Positions 8,848 to 18,553 of a DNA stretch of 64,000 bases are shown here, in pieces. Source of the DNA: Bacteroidia bacterium (GTDB lineage: Bacteria > Bacteroidota > Bacteroidia > NS11-12g > UBA955); the NCBI GenBank assembly GCA_023228875.1, contig JALOAG010000007.1, positions 53,630-117,629 of the forward strand. The letters run 5' to 3'. A program made the translations under genes and the position numbers. The notes beneath the pieces were generated by a model, which saw only the letters and a program-made list of their open reading frames with translations, was not told the origin of the DNA and did not search any database. How positions within the stretch are numbered: position 1 is the first letter of the stretch; each line of letters opens with the position of its first letter.

Positions 8848-10711
8848 TCTTATTCCCTTTGAGTGATTGATGCACTGCAATATCCATAATCCTCTCTGCG
8901 TATGGTTTAGAAAATTCATTGAGAGCATCTTTACATGCAAGTATAACATCTTTTTCTTTTGATTGTAACGAATTCTTTAAGTCATCTATTACTTTTAAAG
9001 TCCCTTGATATTCATCTTCCGTCAGCAAATCGCGATTTTTATTTAAAAACTGTTCAGTAGTGGCAATTAACTGCTGTGACTCCGTGATTGCTTCCTGTAA
9101 CATTCTCGCTTCCATATCACTTTTGGCATTTTTAATTGAATCAAGCAACATCATTTCCACTTGTTCATCAGTTAAACCATAAGCCGGTTTAATTTTAATC
9201 TCTTGTTTCACTCCCGAACGCAATTCAGTTGCATCAACTGTAAGGATACCATCTGCATCTAACAAAAATGTTATTTCAACCTTTGGCAAACCTGCAGGCA
9301 TTGGAGGTATTCCCTTCAACTCAAATTCCCCCAATTTTCTATTGTCTGCCACCAACTCTCTTTCACCTTGATAAACATTGATAATAATGCCGGTTTGCCC
9401 ATCTTTTGAGGTTGTATATTGACGACTCGCCTTACACGGTATTTTAGAATTTCTACTTATTAAGAAGTCCATCAAGCCTCCAAGTGTTTCAATCCCTAAA
9501 GACAATGGGGTAACATCCAACAACAACACGTCTCTCCTATTTCCGGCTAAGACATCAGCTTCGACAGCCGCCCCAAGAGACACCACTTCATCAGGATTGA
9601 GCTTATCATTGAGTGAAGTGTTTTCAAAAAATGTTTTCACTGCCTCACATACAGCGGGCACCCTGGTTGATCCACCCACCATCACTACTTCATCAATATC
9701 AGCACAAGTTAATGAAGCATCCGACATTGCCTGATTGCAAGACTCTATTGTATTCTTAATAAAGGGTTGAATCAGCTGCTCAAATTTTGTTTTCGCAAGA
9801 GTGAGTTTCCCCGTAAAACATGGTGTTTCTATTATTTGGGTGAAATTTTCTTGAGTTGATAAAGCAATCTTAGCTTGTTCAGCAGTAATTCTGAATTTTT
9901 GTGCACTAACTTTATCTTGCTGCAAAATCTCTTTTGCTAATCCAATTTGTGAAATCCAATAATTTACAATGGCGCTATCAAAATCATCTCCTCCCAAAAA
10001 TGTATTACCATTAGTAGCCAACACCTCATAAATTCCATTTTCAATTCTCAGTATGGATACATCAAAAGTACCGCCTCCAAGGTCATAGACTGCAATTGTT
10101 TTGGATTCATCTTTATTCAATCCAATACCATACGCAAGGCTTGCAGCAGTAGGTTCATTAATAATCCTAAGCACATCCAACCCTGCCATTTTCCCGGCAT
10201 CTCTGGTAGCCTGCCTTTGGACATCATTAAAATAAGCCGGCACTGTAATTACAGCTTTTGAAACATTTCCATTCAAAGCAGCCGATGCTCGCTCTTTCAA
10301 TTCCCGCAGAATCAGAGCAGAAAGTTCAATCGGATTATAGAATTTATCACCTATGTTGATTTTTACAAGAGAGTCATTCTCTTCATCAATGATTCTGTAA
10401 TGAAAGAAATCTGACTTTGAGACTACATCCTTGTATGATCGTCCTAACAATCTTTTGATGGAATAAATAGTACGTTCAGGAAATATCTCCAGCATTTCTT
10501 TTGCTTTTGCACCAATAACAGCTCGATCATTCTCATCAAAAAAAACAACAGAAGGAACGATTGTGCTACTGTCTTTTGACAATGCTTTAGGAGTACCACC
10601 CTCAGAATTACAAACAGACACAAGGCTATTGGTAGTACCTAAGTCTATTCCTACAATATATTCAGGCTTTTTGAGAGTCCCGTCTTTTACATTAATACTA
10701 ATCTTTGACAT
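8840..10711 (-). CDS. hscA: Hsp70-family chaperone, HscA-like
   Basis: 623 residues. The actin-like ATPase domain begins with EYIVGIDLGTTNSLVSV (about residues 17-33) and contains VYDLGGGTFDVSIL and VVMVGGSTRVPAV. The substrate-binding domain starts near LLDVTPLSLGIETLGG and is followed by a helical lid. The length, the roughly 18-residue N-terminal extension and the lack of a long acidic C-terminal tail fit the HscA branch (Fe-S cluster assembly, acting on IscU) better than DnaK. I cannot fully exclude a second DnaK. No hscB or iscU is adjacent, but fdx and iscX occur at 51.5-52.1 kb. The OMP gene overlaps its stop codon. Confidence 0.8.
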   Translation of the reverse strand: MSKISINVKDGTLKKPEYIVGIDLGTTNSLVSVCNSEGGTPKALSKDSSTIVPSVVFFDENDRAVIGAKAKEMLEIFPERTIYSIKRLLGRSYKDVVSKSDFFHYRIIDEENDSLVKINIGDKFYNPIELSALILRELKERASAALNGNVSKAVITVPAYFNDVQRQATRDAGKMAGLDVLRIINEPTAASLAYGIGLNKDESKTIAVYDLGGGTFDVSILRIENGIYEVLATNGNTFLGGDDFDSAIVNYWISQIGLAKEILQQDKVSAQKFRITAEQAKIALSTQENFTQIIETPCFTGKLTLAKTKFEQLIQPFIKNTIESCNQAMSDASLTCADIDEVVMVGGSTRVPAVCEAVKTFFENTSLNDKLNPDEVVSLGAAVEADVLAGNRRDVLLLDVTPLSLGIETLGGLMDFLISRNSKIPCKASRQYTTSKDGQTGIIINVYQGERELVADNRKLGEFELKGIPPMPAGLPKVEITFLLDADGILTVDATELRSGVKQEIKIKPAYGLTDEQVEMMLLDSIKNAKSDMEARMLQEAITESQQLIATTEQFLNKNRDLLTEDEYQGTLKVIDDLKNSLQSKEKDVILACKDALNEFSKPYAERIMDIAVHQSLKGNKIV

Positions 10712-10808
10712 AATTTTTAATCATTTGCAAACAGAATTCAATGTTATCAAGCAAAACAAGCTACCCCCTCACATTGAAATCATTTGACCTTGTGGTTTCG
10801 TTATCACT

Positions 10809-11831
10809 TCACCCTACATCCCAAGTGAACTTACCTGCAACAATCTTATCAATATCTTCGTCCTTGGCGACCCAACCATGAGAATGAAATTGTTCGTCAT
10901 ACACAGGTCTGGGTTTGGCATAAAACACACCAAAAGGTCTTGGAAAATCAGTCATCACACCAAATTGCGCCAACAAAGTGGCTTTAACAAAATCAGTTGG
11001 GTCATGAATCCATTCATTGCTTGCATTCACATCACTTAATGCCACCACTTCCGGCTGATGTCCCCTGAGGACTATCGCTTTATCGTGTTCTTTTCCAAAT
11101 ATAAGAGGCTTGCCCGTTTCTACTATAATGGTATTGTCATCTTTCAACTCCTTATTGGTAAAATTTTCAAATGAACCATCATTAAAGATATTGCAATTCT
11201 GGTAAATCTCCACAAACGAAGTTCCGCTAAACTTAGCAGCTTCTAAAATAGTATCTTGTAAATGAGCTGAAAACCTATCAATTGTTCTTGCTACAAAAGA
11301 AGCTCCCGCTCCTAAGGTAAGAGCAGGCGGGTTAAATGGAGTGTCAATGACACCATACGGAGAAGATTTGGTAACCAATCCGACATGTGAAGTTGGCGAA
11401 TATTGTCCTTTTGTCAATCCATAAATTTCATTATTAAACATCAGCACATTCACATTTGGATTGCGCCTACATAAATGGATTAAATGATTTCCTCCGATTG
11501 ACATACTATCGCCATCTCCTGTAATTATCCATACATCCAGTTCAGGTCTGGTGATTTTAAGTCCTGTTGCAATAGCAAATGCACGCCCATGAATAGAGTG
11601 CATGCCATAAGTATCAACGTAATAAGGGAAGCGTGAAGAACAGCCAATGCCGGAAATAAACACAATGTCTTCCTTGCGTTTGCCGGTTTGAGGCAAAACT
11701 TTTTTAACTGCATTTAAAACTGCATAATCGCCACAGCCGGGACACCATCTGACATCTTGGTCACTTTCAAAATCCTTTGAAGTATATATTACAGGATGCT
11801 CCATTTGAGCTAATATTGAATCAACTTCCAT
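10809..11831 (-). CDS. korB: 2-oxoacid:ferredoxin oxidoreductase subunit beta (KorB type)
   Basis: 340 residues from ATG 11831 (an upstream TTG at 11843 is also in frame). This is the TPP-binding beta subunit of a 2-oxoglutarate/pyruvate:ferredoxin oxidoreductase, which converts a 2-oxoacid plus CoA and oxidised ferredoxin to acyl-CoA and CO2. WCPGCGDYAVL is the cysteine motif near the N-terminus, and GDGDSMSIGGNHLIHLCRRN is the TPP/Mg site. It overlaps the end of korA by 11 bases, so translation is coupled. Substrate preference (2-oxoglutarate versus pyruvate) cannot be read directly; KorB is the usual annotation for this architecture in Bacteroidota. Confidence 0.93.
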   Translation of the reverse strand: MEVDSILAQMEHPVIYTSKDFESDQDVRWCPGCGDYAVLNAVKKVLPQTGKRKEDIVFISGIGCSSRFPYYVDTYGMHSIHGRAFAIATGLKITRPELDVWIITGDGDSMSIGGNHLIHLCRRNPNVNVLMFNNEIYGLTKGQYSPTSHVGLVTKSSPYGVIDTPFNPPALTLGAGASFVARTIDRFSAHLQDTILEAAKFSGTSFVEIYQNCNIFNDGSFENFTNKELKDDNTIIVETGKPLIFGKEHDKAIVLRGHQPEVVALSDVNASNEWIHDPTDFVKATLLAQFGVMTDFPRPFGVFYAKPRPVYDEQFHSHGWVAKDEDIDKIVAGKFTWDVG

Positions 11832-13662
11832 GACTAATTTCAATTATTTTTTCTAAAATTTCACCTGCTAAAAATGGCTTTCCTTTGACCTTATTGAGTT
11901 GCACAATTTTTACTTTGAATTTGCTTTTTAACACAAATGCCAATTGTCCTGAGTTCAATTCAGGCACTAAAATATTGTCAAAATTATTCAACACATTTTC
12001 AATATTTTTAGGAAAAGGGTTCAGATACCTTAGATGTGCTTGACTGACCTCAATTCCTTGTTTAAATGCATCCATCACAGCAGTCGTAATAGCTCCTAAA
12101 GTTGAGCCCCAGCCCAAGACAAGCAATTTTCCTTTGCTTGCGCCATTAATTATCTGCAACTCCGGAATGAAATCAGCCACTTTATCTACCTTCATTTGTC
12201 GCAATTCAACCATCTTTTGATGATTATCCGGGTCATAAGAAACATTACCCGAAATTTCCTCCTTTTCTAAGCCCCCAATCCTGTGTTGAATACCTTTCAT
12301 GCCCGGAACAGCCCATTGTCTAACATAATTCTCATCTCTGGCATAGGGTTGATAGGGTGAATTTTCATGGGCAAATTTCGCCTCAATCGAAGGCAAATCA
12401 TTCATTGACGGAAATCTCCATGGCTCAGCACCATTGGCTATATACCCATCACTAAGCAACATAACAGGAGTTACGTGTTCCAATGACAATTTAGCTGCTT
12501 GGAAAGCCATTTCAAAACACTCCTTCGGATTGCCAGGTGCTACAACTATCATAGGACATTCACCATTTCTACCAAAGAGTGCCTGCAACAAGTCTGCTTG
12601 TTCAGTTTTCGTAGGTAATCCTGTTGAAGGACCTCCACGTTGAACATTACAAACCACAAGAGGTATTTCCAATGAGACTGCCAATCCCATGGCTTCTGTT
12701 TTGAGTGCGATTCCGGGTCCTGAACTTACAGTAATGCCAAGACTTCCTCCATAAGAAGCACCAATGGCTGCACATATTGCTGCTATTTCATCTTCTGCCA
12801 TGAAAGAATCTACGCCTATCTTTTTATATTTTGCTAACTCATGTAACACATCAGAAGCAGGAGTAATTGGGTATGCTCCCAAGAACAGTTTTAATCCTGA
12901 TTTATGTGCAGCTGCAATAAACCCTAAAGCCAATGCCTCATTTCCTGCAATTCCGCGGTATTTGCCGGATTGTAGAGGCGCAGGTTTCACCACATAACGC
13001 GAATCAAATAATTCGAGCGTGTCTCCTAAGTTCCAACCGGCTTGGATTAACATTTTATTCCATGTTGCCCAATCACCCTTTTTCCCAAAACGCATTTCGG
13101 TAAGCGCAAAAACTTTCTCTAAGGGGCGTTGAAACATCCAACATACCAAACCCAAGGCAATCATATTTTTGCCTCTTTCAATATCTTTATTCCCAATACC
13201 TTTATCAGCCAGCGTTTCTTTGGCTACTTTGGTCAAATCAACTTGAATCAGTTTATAGCCCTGTCCAACTGCCTCACCTAATGGGTCAGCATCTGCAGGA
13301 TAACCGGCAAGACGTAAGTTTTTAGCATCATAGCCTAGAGTGTTGGCAATGATAATTCCATTGGGTTTCAAGGTGTTCAAATTACTCTTGAGTGCCGCAG
13401 CATTCATAGAAACCAACACATCGCAATTATCACCAGGGGAGTAAATAGCTTCACTACCAAACCTTATTTGAAATCCCGACACTCCAGCTACTGTGCCGAT
13501 TGGGGCACGAATTTCTGCCGGAAAATCAGGGAATGTTGCAATATCATTACCCGCAAGTGCCGAAGTCGAAGTGAACAAATTGCCCGACACCTGCATCCCA
13601 TCACCGGAATCTCCAACAAATTTGATTACTACCGAACTTAATTCCTTTTCTGTCATTGTCAT
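11821..13662 (-). CDS. korA: 2-oxoacid:ferredoxin oxidoreductase, fused gamma-alpha subunit (KorA type)
   Basis: 613 residues from ATG 13662; a longer TTG frame from 13695 would run across the promoter element and is unlikely. The N-terminal gamma domain begins VVIKFVGDSGDGMQVSGN. The alpha (pyrimidine-binding) domain follows from about residue 210 with FLGAYPITPASDVLHEL and GSLGITVSSGPGIALKTEA. The C-terminal domain has LVLGWGSTLGAITTA. Fusion of gamma and alpha is the normal form of the two-subunit Kor enzyme. It heads the korA-korB operon, giving reduced ferredoxin from an oxidative-TCA-cycle step. Confidence 0.93.
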   Translation of the reverse strand: MTMTEKELSSVVIKFVGDSGDGMQVSGNLFTSTSALAGNDIATFPDFPAEIRAPIGTVAGVSGFQIRFGSEAIYSPGDNCDVLVSMNAAALKSNLNTLKPNGIIIANTLGYDAKNLRLAGYPADADPLGEAVGQGYKLIQVDLTKVAKETLADKGIGNKDIERGKNMIALGLVCWMFQRPLEKVFALTEMRFGKKGDWATWNKMLIQAGWNLGDTLELFDSRYVVKPAPLQSGKYRGIAGNEALALGFIAAAHKSGLKLFLGAYPITPASDVLHELAKYKKIGVDSFMAEDEIAAICAAIGASYGGSLGITVSSGPGIALKTEAMGLAVSLEIPLVVCNVQRGGPSTGLPTKTEQADLLQALFGRNGECPMIVVAPGNPKECFEMAFQAAKLSLEHVTPVMLLSDGYIANGAEPWRFPSMNDLPSIEAKFAHENSPYQPYARDENYVRQWAVPGMKGIQHRIGGLEKEEISGNVSYDPDNHQKMVELRQMKVDKVADFIPELQIINGASKGKLLVLGWGSTLGAITTAVMDAFKQGIEVSQAHLRYLNPFPKNIENVLNNFDNILVPELNSGQLAFVLKSKFKVKIVQLNKVKGKPFLAGEILEKIIEISHGS

Positions 13663-13682
13663 TGCATCTATGTTTGTCGGTG

Positions 13683-13690
13683 CAAAATTA
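13683..13690 (-). promoter_or_regulatory. -7 promoter element of korAB (TAATTTTG)
   Basis: Reads TAATTTTG on the reverse strand, 20 bases before the korA ATG at 13662. Its position supports the ATG over the upstream TTG. Confidence 0.5.
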
Positions 13691-13814
13691 GTCAAAACAA
13701 CTACTTATTTAGAATTATTTTAAATAACGAGGTATGAAAAATCCGCACTAAACACCATCATTTTAAACTCCTACAAGCCTATACCATGCCTAATCTCAAG
13801 CACCTATGTTTATT

Positions 13815-15446
13815 TTAATCCTTATCTAAGAATGGATATTTATAGTCTGTGGGAGGTGAGAAAGTCTCCTTTATTGTTCTCTGGGAAACCCAACGCAACA
13901 AATTGACTTTAGCACCAGCTTTATCATTTGTTCCTGATGCTCTTGCCCCTCCAAAAGGCTGCTGTCCAACAACTGCACCGGTAGGTTTGTCATTAATATA
14001 AAAATTACCCGCAGCATTTCTCAATTTCACGGTAGCTAATTCTAATGCATACCTATCTTGCCCCATAATACTTCCAGTCAATGCGTAAGGTGAAGTACTA
14101 TCAACAAGATCAAGCGTTTCTTCATATTTATTTTCATCATAAACATAAATGGTTAGCACCGGTCCGAATATTTCTTCACACATTGTAACATATTTTGGGT
14201 TTTTGGCAAGCAAAACAGTCGGCTCAATAAAATAACCCTTGCTCTTATCATGTTTACCACCATGCACTACTTCAACATCAGCAGAAGCCTTTGCTTCATC
14301 AATATATTGAGCAATCTTATTAAATGATTTTTCATCAATCACTGCATTGATAAAGTTTGAAAAATCTTCCACCGGTCCCATCTTCATTGTTTGTAATTGT
14401 GCAATCAGCTTTGTTTTGACATCATTCCACAAATTAGAAGGAATGTAAGCCCGTGAAGCAGCAGAACACTTTTGACCTTGAAACTCAAATGCTCCTCGAG
14501 CCAACGCAGTAGCAACTTCATCAGCATTTGCAGTAGAATGTACCATTACAAAATCCTTTCCGCCTGTTTCTCCTACAATTCTTGGGTATGATTTGTATTT
14601 CGCAATATTATTCCCGATTTGTTGCCAAATAGACTGAAACACACCGGTTGACCCTGTAAAGTGAATACCTGCAAATTCAGGATGGCTAAAAATCACATCT
14701 CCGGCAGCGGGTCCTCCCACAAAAACTAAGTTTACAACGCCATCCGGCAAACCTGCTTCACGGAATATTTCCATCAACACATGAGCAGAATAAATCTGAG
14801 TATAAGCCGGTTTCCACACAACAACATTACCCATTAAAGCTGCACTCATAGGCAGGTTACCCGCAATAGAAGTAAAGTTAAAGGGAGTTAATGCAAAAAC
14901 AAAACCTTCCAGCGGTCTATATTCCAATCGATTCCAAACACCCTTACTGTTTTCCGGTGGCTGTTCAGCATAGATTTCTGTCATATAATGGACATTAAAC
15001 CTAAAGAAGTCAGCCAATTCACAAACCGCATCAATTTCAGCCTGAAAAGGGTTTTTGGACTGTGCCAACATTGTAGCTGCATTCAACTTAGCCCTGTATT
15101 TTCCGCTAATCAATTCCGCAGCTTTTAGAAATATTGCAGCACGTTGTTCCCAAGCCATCGCTTCCCACTTTGGTTTAGCAGCCAAAGCTGCATTGATTGC
15201 TTGCTCAACATGCGATTTATCTCCTATCGAAAACGTCCCTATTTTATGGTGTATGTCATGTGGAGGAAAAATATCTTTAATGTTAGAAGTTCTCACCTCC
15301 TTACCTCCAATAAACATTGGAACATCAATTACTTGACTTCTTAAAGCTGTTATTGCGGCTTTAAGCTCATTTCTTTCTTTTGAACCCGGAGCATAATTTA
15401 AAACCGGTTCATTTGCCGGTGAAGGCACTCTAAAAAATCCGTTCAT
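13815..15446 (-). CDS. pruA: L-glutamate gamma-semialdehyde dehydrogenase (1-pyrroline-5-carboxylate dehydrogenase)
   Basis: 543 residues, an NAD-dependent aldehyde dehydrogenase of the P5CDH type that oxidises glutamate semialdehyde to glutamate in proline catabolism. Visible landmarks are GFVFALTPFNFTSIAGNLP (the Asn of the oxyanion site), VVWKPAYTQ, the G-S-T-G nucleotide motif in HFTGSTGVF, the general-base glutamate in IVGETGGKDFV, and the nucleophilic cysteine in FEFQGQKCSAASRAY. The C-terminal QQPFGGARASGTNDKAG is characteristic of P5CDH. It is a stand-alone enzyme, not fused to a proline dehydrogenase as in PutA, and no PRODH gene is adjacent. It follows the crotonase gene by 20 bases. 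Confidence 0.95.
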   Translation of the reverse strand: MNGFFRVPSPANEPVLNYAPGSKERNELKAAITALRSQVIDVPMFIGGKEVRTSNIKDIFPPHDIHHKIGTFSIGDKSHVEQAINAALAAKPKWEAMAWEQRAAIFLKAAELISGKYRAKLNAATMLAQSKNPFQAEIDAVCELADFFRFNVHYMTEIYAEQPPENSKGVWNRLEYRPLEGFVFALTPFNFTSIAGNLPMSAALMGNVVVWKPAYTQIYSAHVLMEIFREAGLPDGVVNLVFVGGPAAGDVIFSHPEFAGIHFTGSTGVFQSIWQQIGNNIAKYKSYPRIVGETGGKDFVMVHSTANADEVATALARGAFEFQGQKCSAASRAYIPSNLWNDVKTKLIAQLQTMKMGPVEDFSNFINAVIDEKSFNKIAQYIDEAKASADVEVVHGGKHDKSKGYFIEPTVLLAKNPKYVTMCEEIFGPVLTIYVYDENKYEETLDLVDSTSPYALTGSIMGQDRYALELATVKLRNAAGNFYINDKPTGAVVGQQPFGGARASGTNDKAGAKVNLLRWVSQRTIKETFSPPTDYKYPFLDKD

Positions 15447-15466
15447 TTTATATTTAATTATTATAC

Positions 15467-16240
15467 TTATTTTCCTTTAAACTCAGCATTCCTCTTCTCA
15501 ACAAACGCAGCCATCCCTTCCTTTTGATCTTCGGTTGCAAACAACATATAAAAATTCTTGCGCTCAAAGAAAAGGGCTTCTTGCAAGGGCATTTCAAACG
15601 CCTTTAATACACTCTCCTTTGCCATTTGAACTGCAATAGGAGATTTTGCTGCAATCGTTGCAGCCATCTTAAACGCTTCCTCAAGATACAGTTCAACCGG
15701 AACAACCTTGTTCACCAATCCATAGTTGAATGCCTCCTGTGCAGAAATAAACCCACCGGTCAACACCATTTCCATGGCTTTCGCTTTTCCAACTGCTCGG
15801 GTAAGCCTTTGTGTTCCACCTGCACCAGGCATGACTCCGATATTAATTTCAGGCTGCCCAAATTGCGCAGTTTCTGATGCGACAATCATATCGCAAACCA
15901 TAGCCAACTCATTTCCTCCTCCAAGACAAAATCCACTCACCGCAGCAATTATGGGCTTTTTAGTTTTACGTATCGTATCCCAGGTTGTAAACTGGTCAAT
16001 CTTTAGCATATCAATTGCACCTTTGCCCGCCATTTGCTTGATGTCAGCACCGGCAGCAAACGCACGTTCATTGCCGGTAATCACAATCACTCTGGTTGCT
16101 TCATCTTCATCTAATTCTAAGAGAGCACTTTTAATTTCTTGCATTAACTGCAAATTGAGCGCATTCAGTTCTTTTGGGCGATTAAGACTTATAAGAGAAA
16201 TGTAAGGTCTTATGTGTTTTTCTACTTGTATAAACTCCAT
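15467..16240 (-). CDS. Enoyl-CoA hydratase/isomerase (crotonase) family protein
   Basis: 257 residues from ATG 16240, the start that fits the family (EFIQVEKHIRPYISLISLNR). It has the crotonase landmarks: NERAFAAGADIKQMA (oxyanion-hole Ala-Gly-Ala-Asp), AVSGFCLGGGNELAMVCDM (second oxyanion Gly and the first catalytic-Glu region) and QPEINIGVMPGAGGTQRL (second catalytic Glu region). These residues fit a true hydratase that adds water to 2-trans-enoyl-CoA in fatty-acid or amino-acid degradation. It is the promoter-proximal gene of a crotonase-pruA pair. Confidence 0.9.
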   Translation of the reverse strand: MEFIQVEKHIRPYISLISLNRPKELNALNLQLMQEIKSALLELDEDEATRVIVITGNERAFAAGADIKQMAGKGAIDMLKIDQFTTWDTIRKTKKPIIAAVSGFCLGGGNELAMVCDMIVASETAQFGQPEINIGVMPGAGGTQRLTRAVGKAKAMEMVLTGGFISAQEAFNYGLVNKVVPVELYLEEAFKMAATIAAKSPIAVQMAKESVLKAFEMPLQEALFFERKNFYMLFATEDQKEGMAAFVEKRNAEFKGK

Positions 16241-16264
16241 TTTTCTGTTTTCCAAAAAGGACTG

Positions 16265-16272
16265 CAAAGATA
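16265..16272 (-). promoter_or_regulatory. -7 promoter element of crotonase-pruA (TATCTTTG)
   Basis: Reverse-strand TATCTTTG, followed by C, 24 bases before ATG 16240. It supports that start over the longer frame from 16282. Confidence 0.5.
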
Positions 16273-16460
16273 AATAAAACAAGGATAAATGAGATGAAAA
16301 GCTTGCTTACAAATGAGTAAACAATCATGATTACTATGAATAGCTGCATTCAGTGTATAAACTGCTCGAAAAACAATCCTAACCAATCACATCAAAATAG
16401 ACCGGTATTACTTACCATAATATTTTAATCGCAATTAAACAACATTACAAATAGCCTGTA

Positions 16461-16468
16461 TAAATTTG
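16461..16468 (+). promoter_or_regulatory. -7 promoter element of porin gene (TAAATTTG)
   Basis: TAAATTTG followed by C, 15 bases before the ATG at 16484. No clear -33 TTTG is present. Confidence 0.45.
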
Positions 16469-16483
16469 CCAGCATAAAACAAC

Positions 16484-17752
16484 ATGATTCAAAAAGAATT
16501 TTTTCTTATCAGTTTTGCAATCTTAATCTCAATAGGAGCTTATGCTCAACACGGAAGCTCGCCAGAAACAAAACAGAATTATATAGATCAATCTAAACCA
16601 AATGAAATCGAACAAGTCAAGTTTAAGCATTTCACAATTTCCGGGTACATACAAACACAGTTTCAATATGGTGAGAAAGATGCAACCCTAAGAATTGGCG
16701 CTATAAATAATAACCCAAACAAACCATTCAATCGTTTTGGTATCAGGCGCGGAAGGGTTAAAATGACCTACGAAAAGAATATTGCTACAGGGGTGTTTCA
16801 ATTAGACATTACCGAAAAGAAAATCAGATTGCGAGATGCATATTTACTAGTAAAAGACCCATGGGTAGGAAGCAACTCTATTAGAGTCGGGGTATTTGAC
16901 CGTATATTTGGCTTTGAAGTACCATTCTCCTCATCCAGAAGAGAGTCTCCTGAAAGAGCCAGAATTATAACCACATTATTCCCTGACGAAAAAGACATGG
17001 GAGTAATGATGACTTTACAGGCTCCTAAAAATTCACCTTTGAGTATTTTTAAATTAGATGCCGGATTAATCGCAGGCAATACCATTAATGCAGATTTAGA
17101 CAATCGCAAAGATTTTATAGGACATCTGAGTATTAACCAAACATTGAATCCCAAAACAAAACTCAGTGGTGGTGTATCGTATTATCTCGGAGGGGTATAT
17201 CAAGGTTCTTCAACAGTTTACACTATGAACGGAGTTGCTTTTACTTCAAACTACGACACATCAAATTTTGGTGCTTTTGCAAAAAGAGAATATATCGGTT
17301 GCGATATTCAGTTTTCAATCTCTTCATTTTTAGGAAACTCAAGTATTTATGGAGAATACATTATTGGAACACAACCCGGAGATAAAAATGGTTCAAACAG
17401 CCCTAACTACTCAACATTACCCACTCATAACACCTATATAAGAAATTTCTACGGATATTATATTACATACGTTCAAGACCTTGGAAAATCTCCTCTAAGC
17501 CTAATTATCAAGTATGATTATTACGACCCTAATACAAAGGTGTCAAAAAATAACATCGGACTTAATGGAACAGGCAAAGGCGACATAGCTTATAGCACGT
17601 TTGGAGGCGGACTCATGTGGCACATCAACAATACTCTACGACTTACAGCATATTACGATTTCATCTCCAATGAAACTTCTTCCAATCTTGCCGAGTACAA
17701 CAACGACTTTGCAGATAACATATTCACGTTGAGGCTGCAATACAAGTATTAA
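16484..17752 (+). CDS. Porin, phosphate-selective porin O/P-like
   Basis: 422 residues with a signal peptide (QKEFFLISFAILISIGAYAQ). The mature protein is a run of amphipathic beta strands. FTISGYIQTQFQYG at the start, then RFGIRRGRVKMTYEKN and VRDAYL-like segments (RLRDAYLLVKDPW), are typical of OprO/OprP-family barrels in Bacteroidota. The last strand, NIFTLRLQYKY, ends in an aromatic-rich C-terminus suitable for BAM insertion. It likely lets small anions or other solutes cross the outer membrane; specificity cannot be told. It has its own promoter and is convergent with the SRAP gene. Confidence 0.85.
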   Translation: MIQKEFFLISFAILISIGAYAQHGSSPETKQNYIDQSKPNEIEQVKFKHFTISGYIQTQFQYGEKDATLRIGAINNNPNKPFNRFGIRRGRVKMTYEKNIATGVFQLDITEKKIRLRDAYLLVKDPWVGSNSIRVGVFDRIFGFEVPFSSSRRESPERARIITTLFPDEKDMGVMMTLQAPKNSPLSIFKLDAGLIAGNTINADLDNRKDFIGHLSINQTLNPKTKLSGGVSYYLGGVYQGSSTVYTMNGVAFTSNYDTSNFGAFAKREYIGCDIQFSISSFLGNSSIYGEYIIGTQPGDKNGSNSPNYSTLPTHNTYIRNFYGYYITYVQDLGKSPLSLIIKYDYYDPNTKVSKNNIGLNGTGKGDIAYSTFGGGLMWHINNTLRLTAYYDFISNETSSNLAEYNNDFADNIFTLRLQYKY

Positions 17753-17948
17753 CAATGAAACCAAAATATAATTTACTTTCAAATCCATTGTAAAAGGTTT
17801 CGTAAATATTACATTACACCTGTATGTAACACAAACTATTTGACAAAATTATTTCAAGCAAACACCATCAGCAACTTAAGTGTTGTGCCGGCATGACAGC
17901 ATGCACCTATACTCCATTAAATCAGCGGACTTCAAATAAATTCCTGTG

Positions 17949-18551
17949 TTATATCGCAATCGCGATTAGCTTATCGTTTTGCATCTTAAAGTCCATTCCG
18001 GCAAGCCAACTGTGCTCACTATCGGCTGCGAGTATAATAGGCATACGCTTCTTCGTGTTGTGAATTTTGCTCATGAGTTCATTTGCTGCTGTAGTTAAGA
18101 TGGTATAAGTATAAATCATTTCGCCTGTTGACTTGTCCAGACACTCACTCCAAAGTCCTGCAAATGCAAAGAGTTCATTGTTGGGCAGCGTCAGTTCGTA
18201 TTTTTGTTTTTGTTTGCCTTTTTCATCCAGCCATTTCCATTCATAAAAAGCATCTGAAAGCACCAAGCAACGATTGTTTACTGCGTTTCTAAAACTTGGT
18301 TTCTCATGTATCGTTTCAAATCTGGCGTTGAGTGTATTTTTCTTTATTGTATCGTCTTTTGCCCACGATGGAATTAAGCCCCAGTGAAACAATTGTATTT
18401 CATCTGTTTGAATATTCGTAATGACGGGGGTTTGGGGATATTGGAATCCGTTGTATAGAGCAGGATGATACAGATTTTCATCCCTAAAATTTGCCTTAAA
18501 GCGTTGTTTTAATGCTTGTGCCGACTTGCTTTGTTTGGAATGAAAACACAT
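17949..18551 (-). CDS. SRAP (HMCES/YedK) family abasic-site DNA-protein crosslink protein
   Basis: 200 residues. Starting at ATG 18551 puts cysteine at position 2 (Met-Cys-Phe-His-Ser), the residue that becomes N-terminal and crosslinks to abasic sites in SRAP proteins. The longer frame would bury it. Other signatures are FHWGLIPSWAKD, LNARFETIHEKPSFR (Asn-Ala-Arg-x-Glu), RCLVLSDAFYEWKW and AFAGLWSE, and the catalytic histidine region in KIHNTKKRMPIIL. It starts 2 bases after the umuC stop codon and is clearly co-transcribed with umuDC, giving a damage-response role: shielding abasic sites in single-stranded DNA. Confidence 0.93.
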   Translation of the reverse strand: MCFHSKQSKSAQALKQRFKANFRDENLYHPALYNGFQYPQTPVITNIQTDEIQLFHWGLIPSWAKDDTIKKNTLNARFETIHEKPSFRNAVNNRCLVLSDAFYEWKWLDEKGKQKQKYELTLPNNELFAFAGLWSECLDKSTGEMIYTYTILTTAANELMSKIHNTKKRMPIILAADSEHSWLAGMDFKMQNDKLIAIAI

Positions 18552-18553
18552 AG

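Noticed and set aside
15726..16205. 159-codon frame antisense to the crotonase gene
   Set aside because: Fully covered by a well-supported gene with all family motifs on the other strand.
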